Positions 54,417 through 62,749 of a stretch of 64,000 nt of DNA are shown here, piece by piece. Positions within the stretch are counted from its first letter, which is position 1. Every line of letters begins with the position of its first letter. The notes below the pieces were generated by a model, which ran no database searches, had not been told where the DNA came from, and saw only the letters and a program-made list of their open reading frames with translations. The DNA is taken from positions 34,605 to 98,604 of the forward strand of contig NZ_BOMZ01000063.1 of assembly GCF_016862455.1 (NCBI RefSeq), given 5' to 3'. The DNA is from Actinoplanes utahensis (GTDB lineage Bacteria > Actinomycetota > Actinomycetes > Mycobacteriales > Micromonosporaceae). Position numbers and translations under genes: made by a program.

Positions 54417-57128
54417 GTGACGGTCGTGGTCGGGGTGGACGGGTCGGGGCGTACCCATCGGCTCCGAGAGATCGCCGCGACCGTGAGCGGGGCGGTGTGG
54501 TGGCCCGCTGGCCAGGCTGTGGGGCAGCCCGTGGACGGGCAGCCCGCGAACAGGGGGGCGGCTGGGCGGTTCGCGGGCGGCGTGAGTCTGGTCATCGTGG
54601 ATGATGCGCATCGGCTCGATGCCGCTGTGCTTGCCGGGCTGGCGGCGGCCTGCCGGGGCGGCGTTCCGATGGTGATCTCGCGACGGCCCACGATCGACCG
54701 GCCCGAACTGGCCGAACTCGACGAGCCGGCCTCGGCCGACGGGGTGGAACTGCTCGGTGCGCTGGACCGGGACGGGGTGGCCCGCCTGGTCGCCTCGGTG
54801 ACCGGGCGGCCGGTCACCCCGGAGGAGGCCGAGACCGTCCGCACCGCGTCGGCGGGGCTCGCGACGGTCGCGGCCGCGGTCGCCGCTGCGCCTTCGGGAG
54901 TGGTGCCACCGGTACTGGTGGCGCGGGTGCAGCGGCGGTTCGCGACGCTGGATGACACCACGGTGACGGCGGCCCGGATCCTGGCGTTGCGGCTCGACCT
55001 GCCCGACCACGTGATCGGGGCAGCCTGTGGCATCGATCCGGACGGACTCGCCTCAGTGTTGCGGACCTTGCGCGAGGAAGGGCTGATCGCGCCGGACGGC
55101 GAACGGATGATCCCGGCGATGGCCGAGGCGATCCTGGCCGTCTTCGGTGGGGCGGAACGACGACGTGTGCACGACGCCATCGCCGGCGCGCTGATCGCCG
55201 CCGGGACCGATCCGGTGGCGGCAGCCGGGCACCTGCGCGCGGCGCGGGCGGTGACCACGGTCGCCTCGGTGGTCTACCGGGAGGCCGGTGAACGGTTGCG
55301 GTTCGTGGATCCGGCGGCCGCCCTGGGCTGGTTCGACGAGGCCGCCGACGCCGGCGGTGACCTGGCGGAACTGGCGCCGGGACGAGCCGAGGCGGGTGCG
55401 CTGCTCGGGATGCCGGTCGACGTGGACCAGTTCACCTTCGGCATCCCGGCACCCGAAGAGCCGGGAGTCCACGGGTCCCGCGGTGGCGACGAAGGGCCGG
55501 GAGGCTACGGGTCCGGTGGTGGCGGGGCAGGGCTGGGCGGCTACGGGCCGCGCGGTGGCGAAGCAGGGTCGGGAGGCCACGGGGTGCGGGGTGGCGAAGC
55601 AGGGTCGGGAGGCTTCGGGGCGCGCGGTGGCGAAGCAGGGTCGGGCGGCCACGGGTCGCGCCGCGACGGGGCGTCTGACGGTGGGTCACGTGCTGGGGGA
55701 GGGACGTACGGATCACGTGACGGTGAGTGGCCGCGTGGGAGAGAGGGCGGGGCGTTCGGTGATGGCGACCGTTCCGGCGGCGGGCGGCTGGCACTGGTGG
55801 CGGGGGCGGTCGCGGCCCATCAGGGGCGGGCCTCGCGGGCGGCGGAACTGTTGTTGGGCGCGCCGTTGCCGGGGCCGGCGATGGCCGTACCTTCGCTGAT
55901 CGGAATCGGTCGTGTCGCGGAAGCGCAAGCCGCGGCAGCCACCGTGGCGCCGGGCCCGCTGGCGAGGTTTGCCGAAGGGGCCCTCGCCGCGGGGAGGCCG
56001 ATGATCGCGTTGCCGCTGCTCATCGAGGCGGCGGAAGCCGTCGAACGGGGTGCGCCGCCGGCGGTGCTGCCGGATACGCCGCACGCGGTCGCGGCCGTCG
56101 TCGCGGTGGCCGCCGGGGATGTGGGGACGGCGGAGCACCTGCTCGCGCGTGCTCGCACGGGCCGCGTCGGTGGCCCGGTGGCGGACGAACGGCACCGGCT
56201 GTTGCTGGCCTGGGCGCGGATGCGGGCCGGGCGGTACGACACGGCCCTGCACGAACTGCGGTTCCCGCCCGGAGGGGAGTTGCCGGGCCGGGAGCGGCTG
56301 CTGCGGGCGGCCCTCGCGGCAGGGATCGCCCGGAGGCGCGGGGACATCGCGGGGCTGCGGGACGCCTGGATCGGGGTCGAGCCGCTGCTGGCCCGGCGCG
56401 CAGTCGACCTGTGGCAGCTGGAAGCCGTCGAGGAACTGGCGGTGGCCGCGGCCCGGCTGCGCCGCCTCAACCGGGTCGCGCCGGTGATCGGCCTGCTCGA
56501 CGGCATCGTGGCGGGGCTCGGCCGGCCGGTCACATGGTCGGTGTCCCTGGAATGGTTGCGCTTGCAGACCGCCATCGCGACCGAGGACGTCGCGGCGGCG
56601 GCCGCTGTCGCCGGGCGGTTGACCGCGATCCGGGGCGAACCGGACGACGATGGCGGTCTGGACAGGGCGGTGGGGATGGCGGACCGGCCGCGGGCGCAGT
56701 GTGTGGCGGCGCAGCGGTGGGCGGAGGTGCTCGACGGGCGGGTGGATCAGGAGGCGGTGCTGGCGGCGACCGAGGACCTGGTCGCGGCGGAGCTGCCGTG
56801 GGAGGCGTCGCGGCTGGCGGGGCAGGCGGCGATCCGTACCGCTGATGGGACCGTGGCCCGCCGCCTGCTGGAACGTGCCCGCGAATTGTCCGAGCCGGAC
56901 GCCGAAGGCGGCGCGGCAGCCCTCACGACCGGTTCGGGGAATCTGTCCGAACGCGAGGTGACCGTCGCCCGGCTGGTGCTGGCCGGGAGCACCCACCGGG
57001 AGATCGGCGCGCAGCTCTACATCGCGCCGAAGACGGTCGAACACCACGTGGCCCGCATCCGCGGCAAGCTCGGCGCGAACACCCGCGCCGAACTGCTGGC
57101 GATGCTGCGCGAGACGCTCGGCGACTGA
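54417..57128 (+). CDS. iniR: IniR-like ATPase/LuxR-type transcriptional regulator
   Basis: The 903-aa protein has a degenerate Walker A (GVDGSGRTH, arginine replacing lysine, residues 6-14), Walker B LVIVDDAH (58-65), helical TPR-like repeats and a C-terminal LuxR HTH (LSEREVTVARLVLAGSTHRE, APKTVEHHVARIRGKLG). Mycobacterial IniR, the isoniazid-responsive regulator of iniBAC, has this layout, and here the gene sits just upstream of an iniBAC-like operon on the same strand. Residues about 350-458 are an inserted Gly-rich stretch. GTG 54417 is chosen as the frame's first plausible start with GGTGGTGGG upstream. Ligand unknown. Confidence 0.7.
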   Translation: MTVVVGVDGSGRTHRLREIAATVSGAVWWPAGQAVGQPVDGQPANRGAAGRFAGGVSLVIVDDAHRLDAAVLAGLAAACRGGVPMVISRRPTIDRPELAELDEPASADGVELLGALDRDGVARLVASVTGRPVTPEEAETVRTASAGLATVAAAVAAAPSGVVPPVLVARVQRRFATLDDTTVTAARILALRLDLPDHVIGAACGIDPDGLASVLRTLREEGLIAPDGERMIPAMAEAILAVFGGAERRRVHDAIAGALIAAGTDPVAAAGHLRAARAVTTVASVVYREAGERLRFVDPAAALGWFDEAADAGGDLAELAPGRAEAGALLGMPVDVDQFTFGIPAPEEPGVHGSRGGDEGPGGYGSGGGGAGLGGYGPRGGEAGSGGHGVRGGEAGSGGFGARGGEAGSGGHGSRRDGASDGGSRAGGGTYGSRDGEWPRGREGGAFGDGDRSGGGRLALVAGAVAAHQGRASRAAELLLGAPLPGPAMAVPSLIGIGRVAEAQAAAATVAPGPLARFAEGALAAGRPMIALPLLIEAAEAVERGAPPAVLPDTPHAVAAVVAVAAGDVGTAEHLLARARTGRVGGPVADERHRLLLAWARMRAGRYDTALHELRFPPGGELPGRERLLRAALAAGIARRRGDIAGLRDAWIGVEPLLARRAVDLWQLEAVEELAVAAARLRRLNRVAPVIGLLDGIVAGLGRPVTWSVSLEWLRLQTAIATEDVAAAAAVAGRLTAIRGEPDDDGGLDRAVGMADRPRAQCVAAQRWAEVLDGRVDQEAVLAATEDLVAAELPWEASRLAGQAAIRTADGTVARRLLERARELSEPDAEGGAAALTTGSGNLSEREVTVARLVLAGSTHREIGAQLYIAPKTVEHHVARIRGKLGANTRAELLAMLRETLGD
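55479..55658 (+). repeat. 36-bp minisatellite inside the iniR-like gene
   Basis: GGTGGCG recurs every 36 bp at 55482, 55518, 55554, 55590 and 55626, encoding five 12-aa units of the form RGGEAGSGGHGV. The last three units are nearly identical in DNA. The insert is in frame, is low-complexity and lies between ATPase and TPR regions. Confidence 0.85.
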
Positions 57129-57234
57129 GGACCCCGCGCGAAGGCGACTGAGGACCCCGCGCGAAGGCGACTGAGGACCCCGCGCGAACGCGAAGGAGGA
57201 CCCCGCGCGAACGCGAAGGAGGACCCCGAGCGGA
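57120..57234. repeat. 23-bp tandem repeat spanning the iniR-like stop codon
   Basis: Five 23-bp units (57120, 57143, 57166, 57189, 57212) each hold GGACCCCGCGCGAA or a close variant. The first unit contains the last two codons and stop (GGCGACTGA) of the iniR-like gene, and the next two units repeat them exactly. The last two units carry CGCGAAGGA instead of GGCGACTGA. Confidence 0.88.
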
Positions 57235-57380
57235 GGCGGCGGGGGCCGTCGGCGAAGGAGAGCGCGGACCGTCGGCGAAGGCGGTTGCGGGCTGTCGAGG
57301 GAAGCGGCTGCGGATCATCCCGGGAACGGCTGAGCAGGGAGATCGTTCCCGATCCGGTGAGTTGGATATGCGACGGAAGG

Positions 57381-57410
57381 CTAGGGAACCCCCTAGGGGA
57401 GGCCCTATAC
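57381..57410 (+). promoter_or_regulatory. putative promoter/palindrome upstream of iniB
   Basis: CTAGGG (57381-57386) and CCCTAG (57391-57396) form a hairpin and CCCCTAGGGG is a perfect 10-bp palindrome. GGAACC (57385-57390) and CTATAC (57405-57410) resemble an ECF or housekeeping promoter, though the 14-bp spacer is short. The start codon is 99 bp downstream, so a long leader or further promoters may exist. Confidence 0.35.
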
Positions 57411-57508
57411 CACGGGGGACACCCCGATGCCCGCACCGGGTTATGGGCCGCACGCTGGTGCCGTGTCCGGGTGAGGAAACACCGGCGCCCACCGAGCGAG
57501 GAGAGATC

Positions 57509-58774
57509 ATGACCGTCAACGCTGCCGAAGCCCTCAAGGACTTCGTCATGAACCTGCTGACCGACCGTGAGTTCGCCGCCCGTTACGCGGAGGACCCGCA
57601 GGGCACCCTGACCGCGGAGGGTGTCACCGAAGCCGACCTGTCGACCGTGGACGTTCCCGAGGTCGTCGGTGTCGCCGCCGCCCAGCCGGAGGTCTCGTCG
57701 GAGGCCCGGTCCGCGCTGCAGGGCTACACGTCCGGCGGTGGTGGCGGTGGCGGTGGTGGCGGTGGCTACGCGCCGCCGCACACGGCGACCGGCACGCAGT
57801 CGGTGGAGCACGTGGTGCAGCACCTCAACTACGTCACCTACGCCACGTACGAGGGTGACGACTACGTGACCCAGACCCTGGACCTGACCGTCACCAGTGT
57901 CACCGACAACAGCTTCGACCTGGACGTCGACGGCAACGTCTTCGGCGACATCGACGCCTCCAACGTCAGCGCCTCCGGTGACGGCGCGGTGGCCGGCGGC
58001 CGGGACGTCGTCGGGGTCGCGACCGGTGACGGCGCGGTGGCCGGCGGCGGCGACGTGGCCGGCGCGACCGGTGCGGGCGCGGTGGCGGGTGGCGGCCCGG
58101 TGAACGCCGCGACCGGTGACGGCGCGGTCGCCACGGCCGGTGACGGTGACGTGAACGCGGTGACCGGTGACGGCTCGACGATCGTGGACGGGGACATCAA
58201 CTCCGCCTCCGGCGACGGCAGCCAGGTCATCGACGGGGACAACTTCGGCCAGGCGAACACCGGCGACGGCGCGGTGCAGGTCGGCGACGACCTGTCCGGT
58301 GCGGTGAACACCGGCGTGAACACCGGGATCGTGGCCGACGAGCTGGACGACGCGGTGGTCGGCGACGACAACCAGACCGTGCAGGCCGACGGTGACATCG
58401 ACGAGTCGGTGATCAACTTCGGGGACGGCGACGTGGCGAACCTGCCGGACGCCGACATCGACGACAGCGCGGTGTCGTTCGGCGACGGCGACGCCTCGAA
58501 CGTCAGCGACGTGGTGGCCGACGACGGCTCCGCGGTGTCCGCGGGCGGCAGCGCCAAGGGCAACAACGAGGACAACGACACCACGATCAACGACAACGAC
58601 ACGAACATCCAGGACAACGACACCACTGTCACGACCGTCGAGGACAACGACACCAGCATCAGCGACGACGACACCCGGATCGAGGACAACGACACGCGTA
58701 TCGAGGACAACGACACCAGGATCGAGGACAACGACCGGGTCGAGACCGGGGACGACAGCACCGTCGTCGCCTGA
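57509..58774 (+). CDS. iniB: IniB-like protein
   Basis: The 421-aa protein begins MTVNAAEALKDFVMNLLTDR and carries the IniB N-terminal domain (to about 70). A Gly-rich segment follows, then GDGAVAGG-type repeats and a C-terminal acidic array of NDTxIxDND repeats. IniB is the first product of the iniBAC envelope-stress operon of mycobacteria. ATG 57509 is preceded by GAGGAGA. No signal peptide is seen. The Asp/Asn-rich repeats could bind calcium or form a stacked helix. Confidence 0.85.
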   Translation: MTVNAAEALKDFVMNLLTDREFAARYAEDPQGTLTAEGVTEADLSTVDVPEVVGVAAAQPEVSSEARSALQGYTSGGGGGGGGGGGYAPPHTATGTQSVEHVVQHLNYVTYATYEGDDYVTQTLDLTVTSVTDNSFDLDVDGNVFGDIDASNVSASGDGAVAGGRDVVGVATGDGAVAGGGDVAGATGAGAVAGGGPVNAATGDGAVATAGDGDVNAVTGDGSTIVDGDINSASGDGSQVIDGDNFGQANTGDGAVQVGDDLSGAVNTGVNTGIVADELDDAVVGDDNQTVQADGDIDESVINFGDGDVANLPDADIDDSAVSFGDGDASNVSDVVADDGSAVSAGGSAKGNNEDNDTTINDNDTNIQDNDTTVTTVEDNDTSISDDDTRIEDNDTRIEDNDTRIEDNDRVETGDDSTVVA

Positions 58775-58790
58775 CCGGAGCAGAACCAGC

Positions 58791-58829
58791 GTGTGGGTTT
58801 CGGGCGCCGGGAGCGGCCGGAATCCACAC
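58791..58829 (+). promoter_or_regulatory. hairpin between iniB and iniA
   Basis: GTGTGG (58791-58796) pairs with CCACAC (58824-58829), and the interior (TTTCGG ... CCGGAA) extends the stem with mismatches. It lies in the 82-bp iniB-iniA gap, 28 bp before the iniA GTG. It could attenuate or modulate downstream expression. Confidence 0.4.
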
Positions 58830-58856
58830 CCGTGAGGGAGAACCGGGGGAGGAACC

Positions 58857-60632
58857 GTGGCCGAGGTCGCGAAGGCGGTAGCCGTGGTCGATCTGGCGCT
58901 GAAGGCGTGCACGGCGTACGACCGCCCCGACGCCGCCGCCCGCCTGACCGCGGCCAAGCGGGCCCTCGCCGACCCGGTCCTGCACGTCGTCGTGGCCGGC
59001 GAGTTCAAACAGGGCAAGAGTTCCCTGGTGAACGCCTTGGTCGGCGCGAACATCTGCACTGTCGACGACGACGTGGCCACGGCCGTGCCGACCTATGTGC
59101 GGCACGGCGCGAAACCCGAGGCGGCCCTGTTGTACGAGCCGGGCCGCCGCGAGTCCATCCCGGTCGCCGATGTCCGCCGTCACGTTCTGGAGAACGGCGC
59201 CCCGTCGAGAGAGAAGCCGTCCGGTGTCGAGATCCGCATCCCCCGCAAGATCCTCGCCGGCGGCATGGTCCTGGTCGACACCCCCGGCGTCGGCGGTCTG
59301 GGCTCCCCGCACGCGGTGGCGAGCCTGTCGGCGATCTCGATGGCCGACGCGGTCATCTTCGTGACCGGCGCCGCCCAGGAGCTGACCCGCAGCGAGGTCG
59401 ACTTCCTGCAACGGGCCCGTTCGCTGTGCCCGGTCGTGGTCTGCGTGATCACCAAGACCGACTTCTATCCAGCCTGGCGCCGGATCCGCGACCTCAACGA
59501 GCAGCACCTGGCCACACACTGCCCGGTCCCGCTGATCCCGGTGTCGTCGGCGCTGCGGTCCCGGGCCGTCAAGGCCAACGACACCGCCCTGAACACCGAG
59601 TCCGGCTTCACCGATCTGGTCCGGTTCCTCACCGACCGGATCGGCCGGTCGGCGGCGGACCGTCTCGTCGCCGAGGCGATGGCCGAGTGTGCCGAGCTCT
59701 GCGACCAGCTCGGCAACCGGTTCCAGGCGGAGAAGGCGGCGCTGGCCGATCCGGAGGCCGCGGCCCGGGTGGTCCGCGAGCTGACCGGCGTGAAGGACCG
59801 GGTGGAGGCCCTGAAGAGCGCCGCCGCCAAGTGGAACCTGACCCTCGGCGACGGCGTCACCGACCTGACCTCCGACATCGACCACGACCTGCGCGGCCGC
59901 GTCCGGGTGGTGATCGCCGAGGCGGACGCCGCGATCGAGGAGGCCGACCCGGCCGACACCTGGCTGGAGATGGAGGCCTGGCTGCAGGCGCGGATGGCCG
60001 ACGAGCTGCTGGCCAACTACGAGCTGCTGCGGCAGCGGGCCGGTGAACTGAGCCAGCGGGTCGGCGACCACTTCCACGAGGCGTCGACGATGCTGATGCG
60101 CCGGCCGCCGGTTGCCGATCCGACACCCCTCGCCGCGGTCACCGACTTCGAGCACAAGATCGATCTGCAGCGGATGCGGTTGCCGAAACAGGCGATGGTG
60201 GCGCTGAAGAGCGCGTACGGCGGCGCCCTGATGTTCATCATCCTGGGCAGCCTGGTCGGCGTGCAGCTCGGCCCGATCGGCGTCGGCATCGGCCTGGTGA
60301 TGGGCCATCGCGGGCTACGCGAGGAGAAGAAGCGCCAGGTGCAGAAACGCCGGGCGGAGGCTCGCAACGCGATCCGCCGCTACTGCGACGAGGTCAGTTT
60401 CGTGGCCAACAAGGATTCCCGGGACACGCTGCGCCGGGTGCAGCGGCAGCTGCGCGACCACTACAGCGGCCTGGCCGAGGAGCTGAACCGGTCCAACGCG
60501 CAGGCCCTGGTCAGCGCCTCGGACGCGGCGAAACGCACGCAGGCCGACCGGGAGCGGCGGCTGAAGGACGTCGACGCGGAACTCGAACGGGTCCGCCAGA
60601 TGCGCAAACGGATCCTGGCGGTGACGGGATGA
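58857..60632 (+). CDS. iniA: IniA-like dynamin-family GTPase
   Basis: The 591-aa protein has the dynamin-family G domain: P-loop GEFKQGKSS (48-56), switch ATAVPT, DTPGVGG, and TKTD. Helical stalk regions follow, and a paddle-like hydrophobic stretch (GALMFIILGSLVGVQLGPIG, about 455-480) could bind membrane. IniA of mycobacteria is a membrane-fission dynamin linked to isoniazid and ethambutol tolerance. Start GTG 58857 has GGGGGAGGAACC upstream. Its stop overlaps the iniC start by 4 bp. Confidence 0.85.
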   Translation: MAEVAKAVAVVDLALKACTAYDRPDAAARLTAAKRALADPVLHVVVAGEFKQGKSSLVNALVGANICTVDDDVATAVPTYVRHGAKPEAALLYEPGRRESIPVADVRRHVLENGAPSREKPSGVEIRIPRKILAGGMVLVDTPGVGGLGSPHAVASLSAISMADAVIFVTGAAQELTRSEVDFLQRARSLCPVVVCVITKTDFYPAWRRIRDLNEQHLATHCPVPLIPVSSALRSRAVKANDTALNTESGFTDLVRFLTDRIGRSAADRLVAEAMAECAELCDQLGNRFQAEKAALADPEAAARVVRELTGVKDRVEALKSAAAKWNLTLGDGVTDLTSDIDHDLRGRVRVVIAEADAAIEEADPADTWLEMEAWLQARMADELLANYELLRQRAGELSQRVGDHFHEASTMLMRRPPVADPTPLAAVTDFEHKIDLQRMRLPKQAMVALKSAYGGALMFIILGSLVGVQLGPIGVGIGLVMGHRGLREEKKRQVQKRRAEARNAIRRYCDEVSFVANKDSRDTLRRVQRQLRDHYSGLAEELNRSNAQALVSASDAAKRTQADRERRLKDVDAELERVRQMRKRILAVTG

Positions 60633-62098
60633 CCCTGCTCGACTCCACCCGGACCGTGCTGGACCAGGCGATCGCCGTGTATCACGGCACCCCGGACGCG
60701 GCGAGGCTCGCCGCGATCCGGGACCGGCTCGGCGCGCCCCTGCGGGTAGCAGTCGCCGGCCGTATCAAGGCCGGCAAGTCCACCCTGCTCAACGCGCTGG
60801 TGGGAGAGCGGCTGGCGCCGACCGACGCGGGCGAGTGCACCCGGATCGTCACCTGGTACCGCGACGGTCCCGGCTATCAGGTGCACGCCTACCCGAGACG
60901 GGGCGACCCGCGGCAGCTGCGGTTCACCCGCGACGGCGGCGCCATCGACGTCGACCTGGGCGGCCTGACCGCCGACGACGTCGCCCAGCTGGTGGTGACC
61001 TGGCCGGCCGGGGCGCTGCGCACGGTCACCCTGATCGACACGCCGGGCATCGGCTCACTGTCCGAACAGGCCGCCCAGCACACCTGGGACCTGCTGGTCC
61101 CGGACGACGAGGAGACACCCGCGGACGCGGTCGTCTACCTGCTGCGCCACCTGCATCCCGGTGACGTGGAGTTCCTGCGCGCCTTCCACGACACCGAGGT
61201 GTCCCGGCCCAGCCCGGTCAACGCGATCGGGGTGCTGTCCCGGGCCGACGAGATCGGCGCGGGCCGGCTCGACTCGATGGCCTCGGCCCGGCGGATCGCG
61301 GCCAGGCTCGGCACGGACGCCAACGTGCGGCGGCTCGTGCAGTCGGTCGTACCGGTGGCGGGTCTTCTCGCGGAGACCGCCGTGACCCTCACCGAGACCG
61401 AGGTGGCGCACCTGCGCAGGATCGCCGGCCTGCCGGTCCGGCAGGCCGAGGACCTGCTGCTCTCCGCCGACCGGTTCGTCGGCACCATGCCCGAGGTGGG
61501 CCTGACGTCACTGGAGCGCGAGGGCCTGCTGGCCCGCTTCGGGCTCTTCGGGGTACGCCTGACGAGCACCCTGCTCCGCCGTGAGGTCGCCACCACCGCG
61601 GCCGCCCTGGCCAAGGAACTCGCCGAACGCAGCGGACTCACCCAGCTCCGCGAGATCATCGGCTCGCTGTTCCTGGAACGCCGCGACGTGCTGAAGAGCC
61701 GTTCCGCGCTGCTCGCCGTCGCCGAACTCACCCGCGCCCGGCCCCGCCCCGGCACGGAGGCGGTGACCGCCGCCGTCGAGGAGATCATGGCATCCGCGCA
61801 CCCGTTCAACGAGTTGCGCGTGCTGTCCAGCCTGCGCGCCGGATGGATCACCGGGAGACCGGAGGCGGTCGCCGAACTGGAACGTCTGATCGGCGGGTCC
61901 GGCGCGGCCGTCAGCGAGCGCCTGCACCTGCCGCCGGACGCGCCGGCCGCCGAGCAGTCCGCGACCGCCCAGGCCGCCCTGGCACGCTGGCAGCGCCGGG
62001 CCGAGAACCCGATGACCCCGTACGAGCTGGCGGTGGCGGCCCGGGTGGCGGTGCGCACCTGCGAGGGCATCCTCTCCGGTCTCGGACAGCACCGATGA
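60629..62098 (+). CDS. iniC: IniC-like dynamin-family GTPase
   Basis: The 489-aa protein has P-loop GRIKAGKST (44-52), switch motif CTRIVT, IDTPGIGSLS and a degenerate NKxD-type motif (LSRADE). The helical C-terminal half lacks a strong membrane paddle. The ATG overlaps the iniA stop (ATGA), indicating translational coupling and probable stoichiometric complex formation with IniA, as for paired dynamins. It converges on an acidic-protein gene, with 2 bp between stops. Confidence 0.85.
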   Translation: MTLLDSTRTVLDQAIAVYHGTPDAARLAAIRDRLGAPLRVAVAGRIKAGKSTLLNALVGERLAPTDAGECTRIVTWYRDGPGYQVHAYPRRGDPRQLRFTRDGGAIDVDLGGLTADDVAQLVVTWPAGALRTVTLIDTPGIGSLSEQAAQHTWDLLVPDDEETPADAVVYLLRHLHPGDVEFLRAFHDTEVSRPSPVNAIGVLSRADEIGAGRLDSMASARRIAARLGTDANVRRLVQSVVPVAGLLAETAVTLTETEVAHLRRIAGLPVRQAEDLLLSADRFVGTMPEVGLTSLEREGLLARFGLFGVRLTSTLLRREVATTAAALAKELAERSGLTQLREIIGSLFLERRDVLKSRSALLAVAELTRARPRPGTEAVTAAVEEIMASAHPFNELRVLSSLRAGWITGRPEAVAELERLIGGSGAAVSERLHLPPDAPAAEQSATAQAALARWQRRAENPMTPYELAVAARVAVRTCEGILSGLGQHR

Positions 62099-62100
62099 CC

Positions 62101-62655
62101 TCACTGCAGCAGATCGTCGTCCGCGCCGTCGTCCGCCCCGTCGATTCCGGTGTCGTCCGCCCCGCCGATTCCGGCGTCGTCCGCCTCGCCGATTCCGGCG
62201 TCCGGAGCACCGGCGGGGACCGTCCAATCGTCCAATTCGTCGAGCTCGATCGGGTCGTCCGGGAAGTCCAGCGGTTCAACGTCGAGCGTGGCGTCGCTAT
62301 GGTCGAGGGTGGGCCCGGCGCCCGTACCGGGAACGCCCGAACCGAAGTCAAGATCGGCTTCCTCGAGGCCGCCGCTCTCCGCCGTGGGATCGGAATCCGC
62401 GCCGGCAGGCGCCGTGATCATAAGGTCCAGCCAGTGCTGCTCAGCGCTGTCCGCGCTCTCCGCGCCGACCACGCTGTGGGCGCTCACGAACGGCGCCAGG
62501 TGCTCGGCCACCTCGGCGGGCGCCGTGTCGGCATAACTGATCACGGCCTCGGCGACCAGATCCTCCGGAAGATCCAGCAGAGCGGCCGGGTCACCGGCGG
62601 CGCCGGCGCCGGTCATCTCGGCGAACACGTCGCGGAGGGGGAGGTCGGGGTCCAT
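62101..62655 (-). CDS. acidic hypothetical protein convergent with iniC
   Basis: A 184-aa protein from ATG 62655. The N-terminal region (MDPDLPLRDVFAEMTGAGAA, then VAEAVISYADTAPAEVAEHL) is helical. The C-terminal third is very acidic, with tandem GADDTGIDGADDG-type repeats encoded by a 24-bp DNA repeat (about 62130-62215). The family is not recognised; similar acidic proteins may accompany iniBAC in relatives. It is convergent with iniC and divergent from the Hsp70-like gene. Confidence 0.6.
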   Translation of the reverse strand: MDPDLPLRDVFAEMTGAGAAGDPAALLDLPEDLVAEAVISYADTAPAEVAEHLAPFVSAHSVVGAESADSAEQHWLDLMITAPAGADSDPTAESGGLEEADLDFGSGVPGTGAGPTLDHSDATLDVEPLDFPDDPIELDELDDWTVPAGAPDAGIGEADDAGIGGADDTGIDGADDGADDDLLQ

Positions 62656-62749
62656 GCACCAACCATATGAGCGTCGCGAGCCCGGACGTCTCGGGGAAAC
62701 CCCCCGCCGAACCCCCAATCCGCGACCGCAGAATACGGAGCGTCAGGCG

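Noticed and set aside
54329..55258. A 309-codon frame antisense to the IniR-like gene
   Set aside because: Ser/Arg/Ala-rich antisense product with no domain; the plus strand has the Walker-like motifs and continues to the LuxR HTH.
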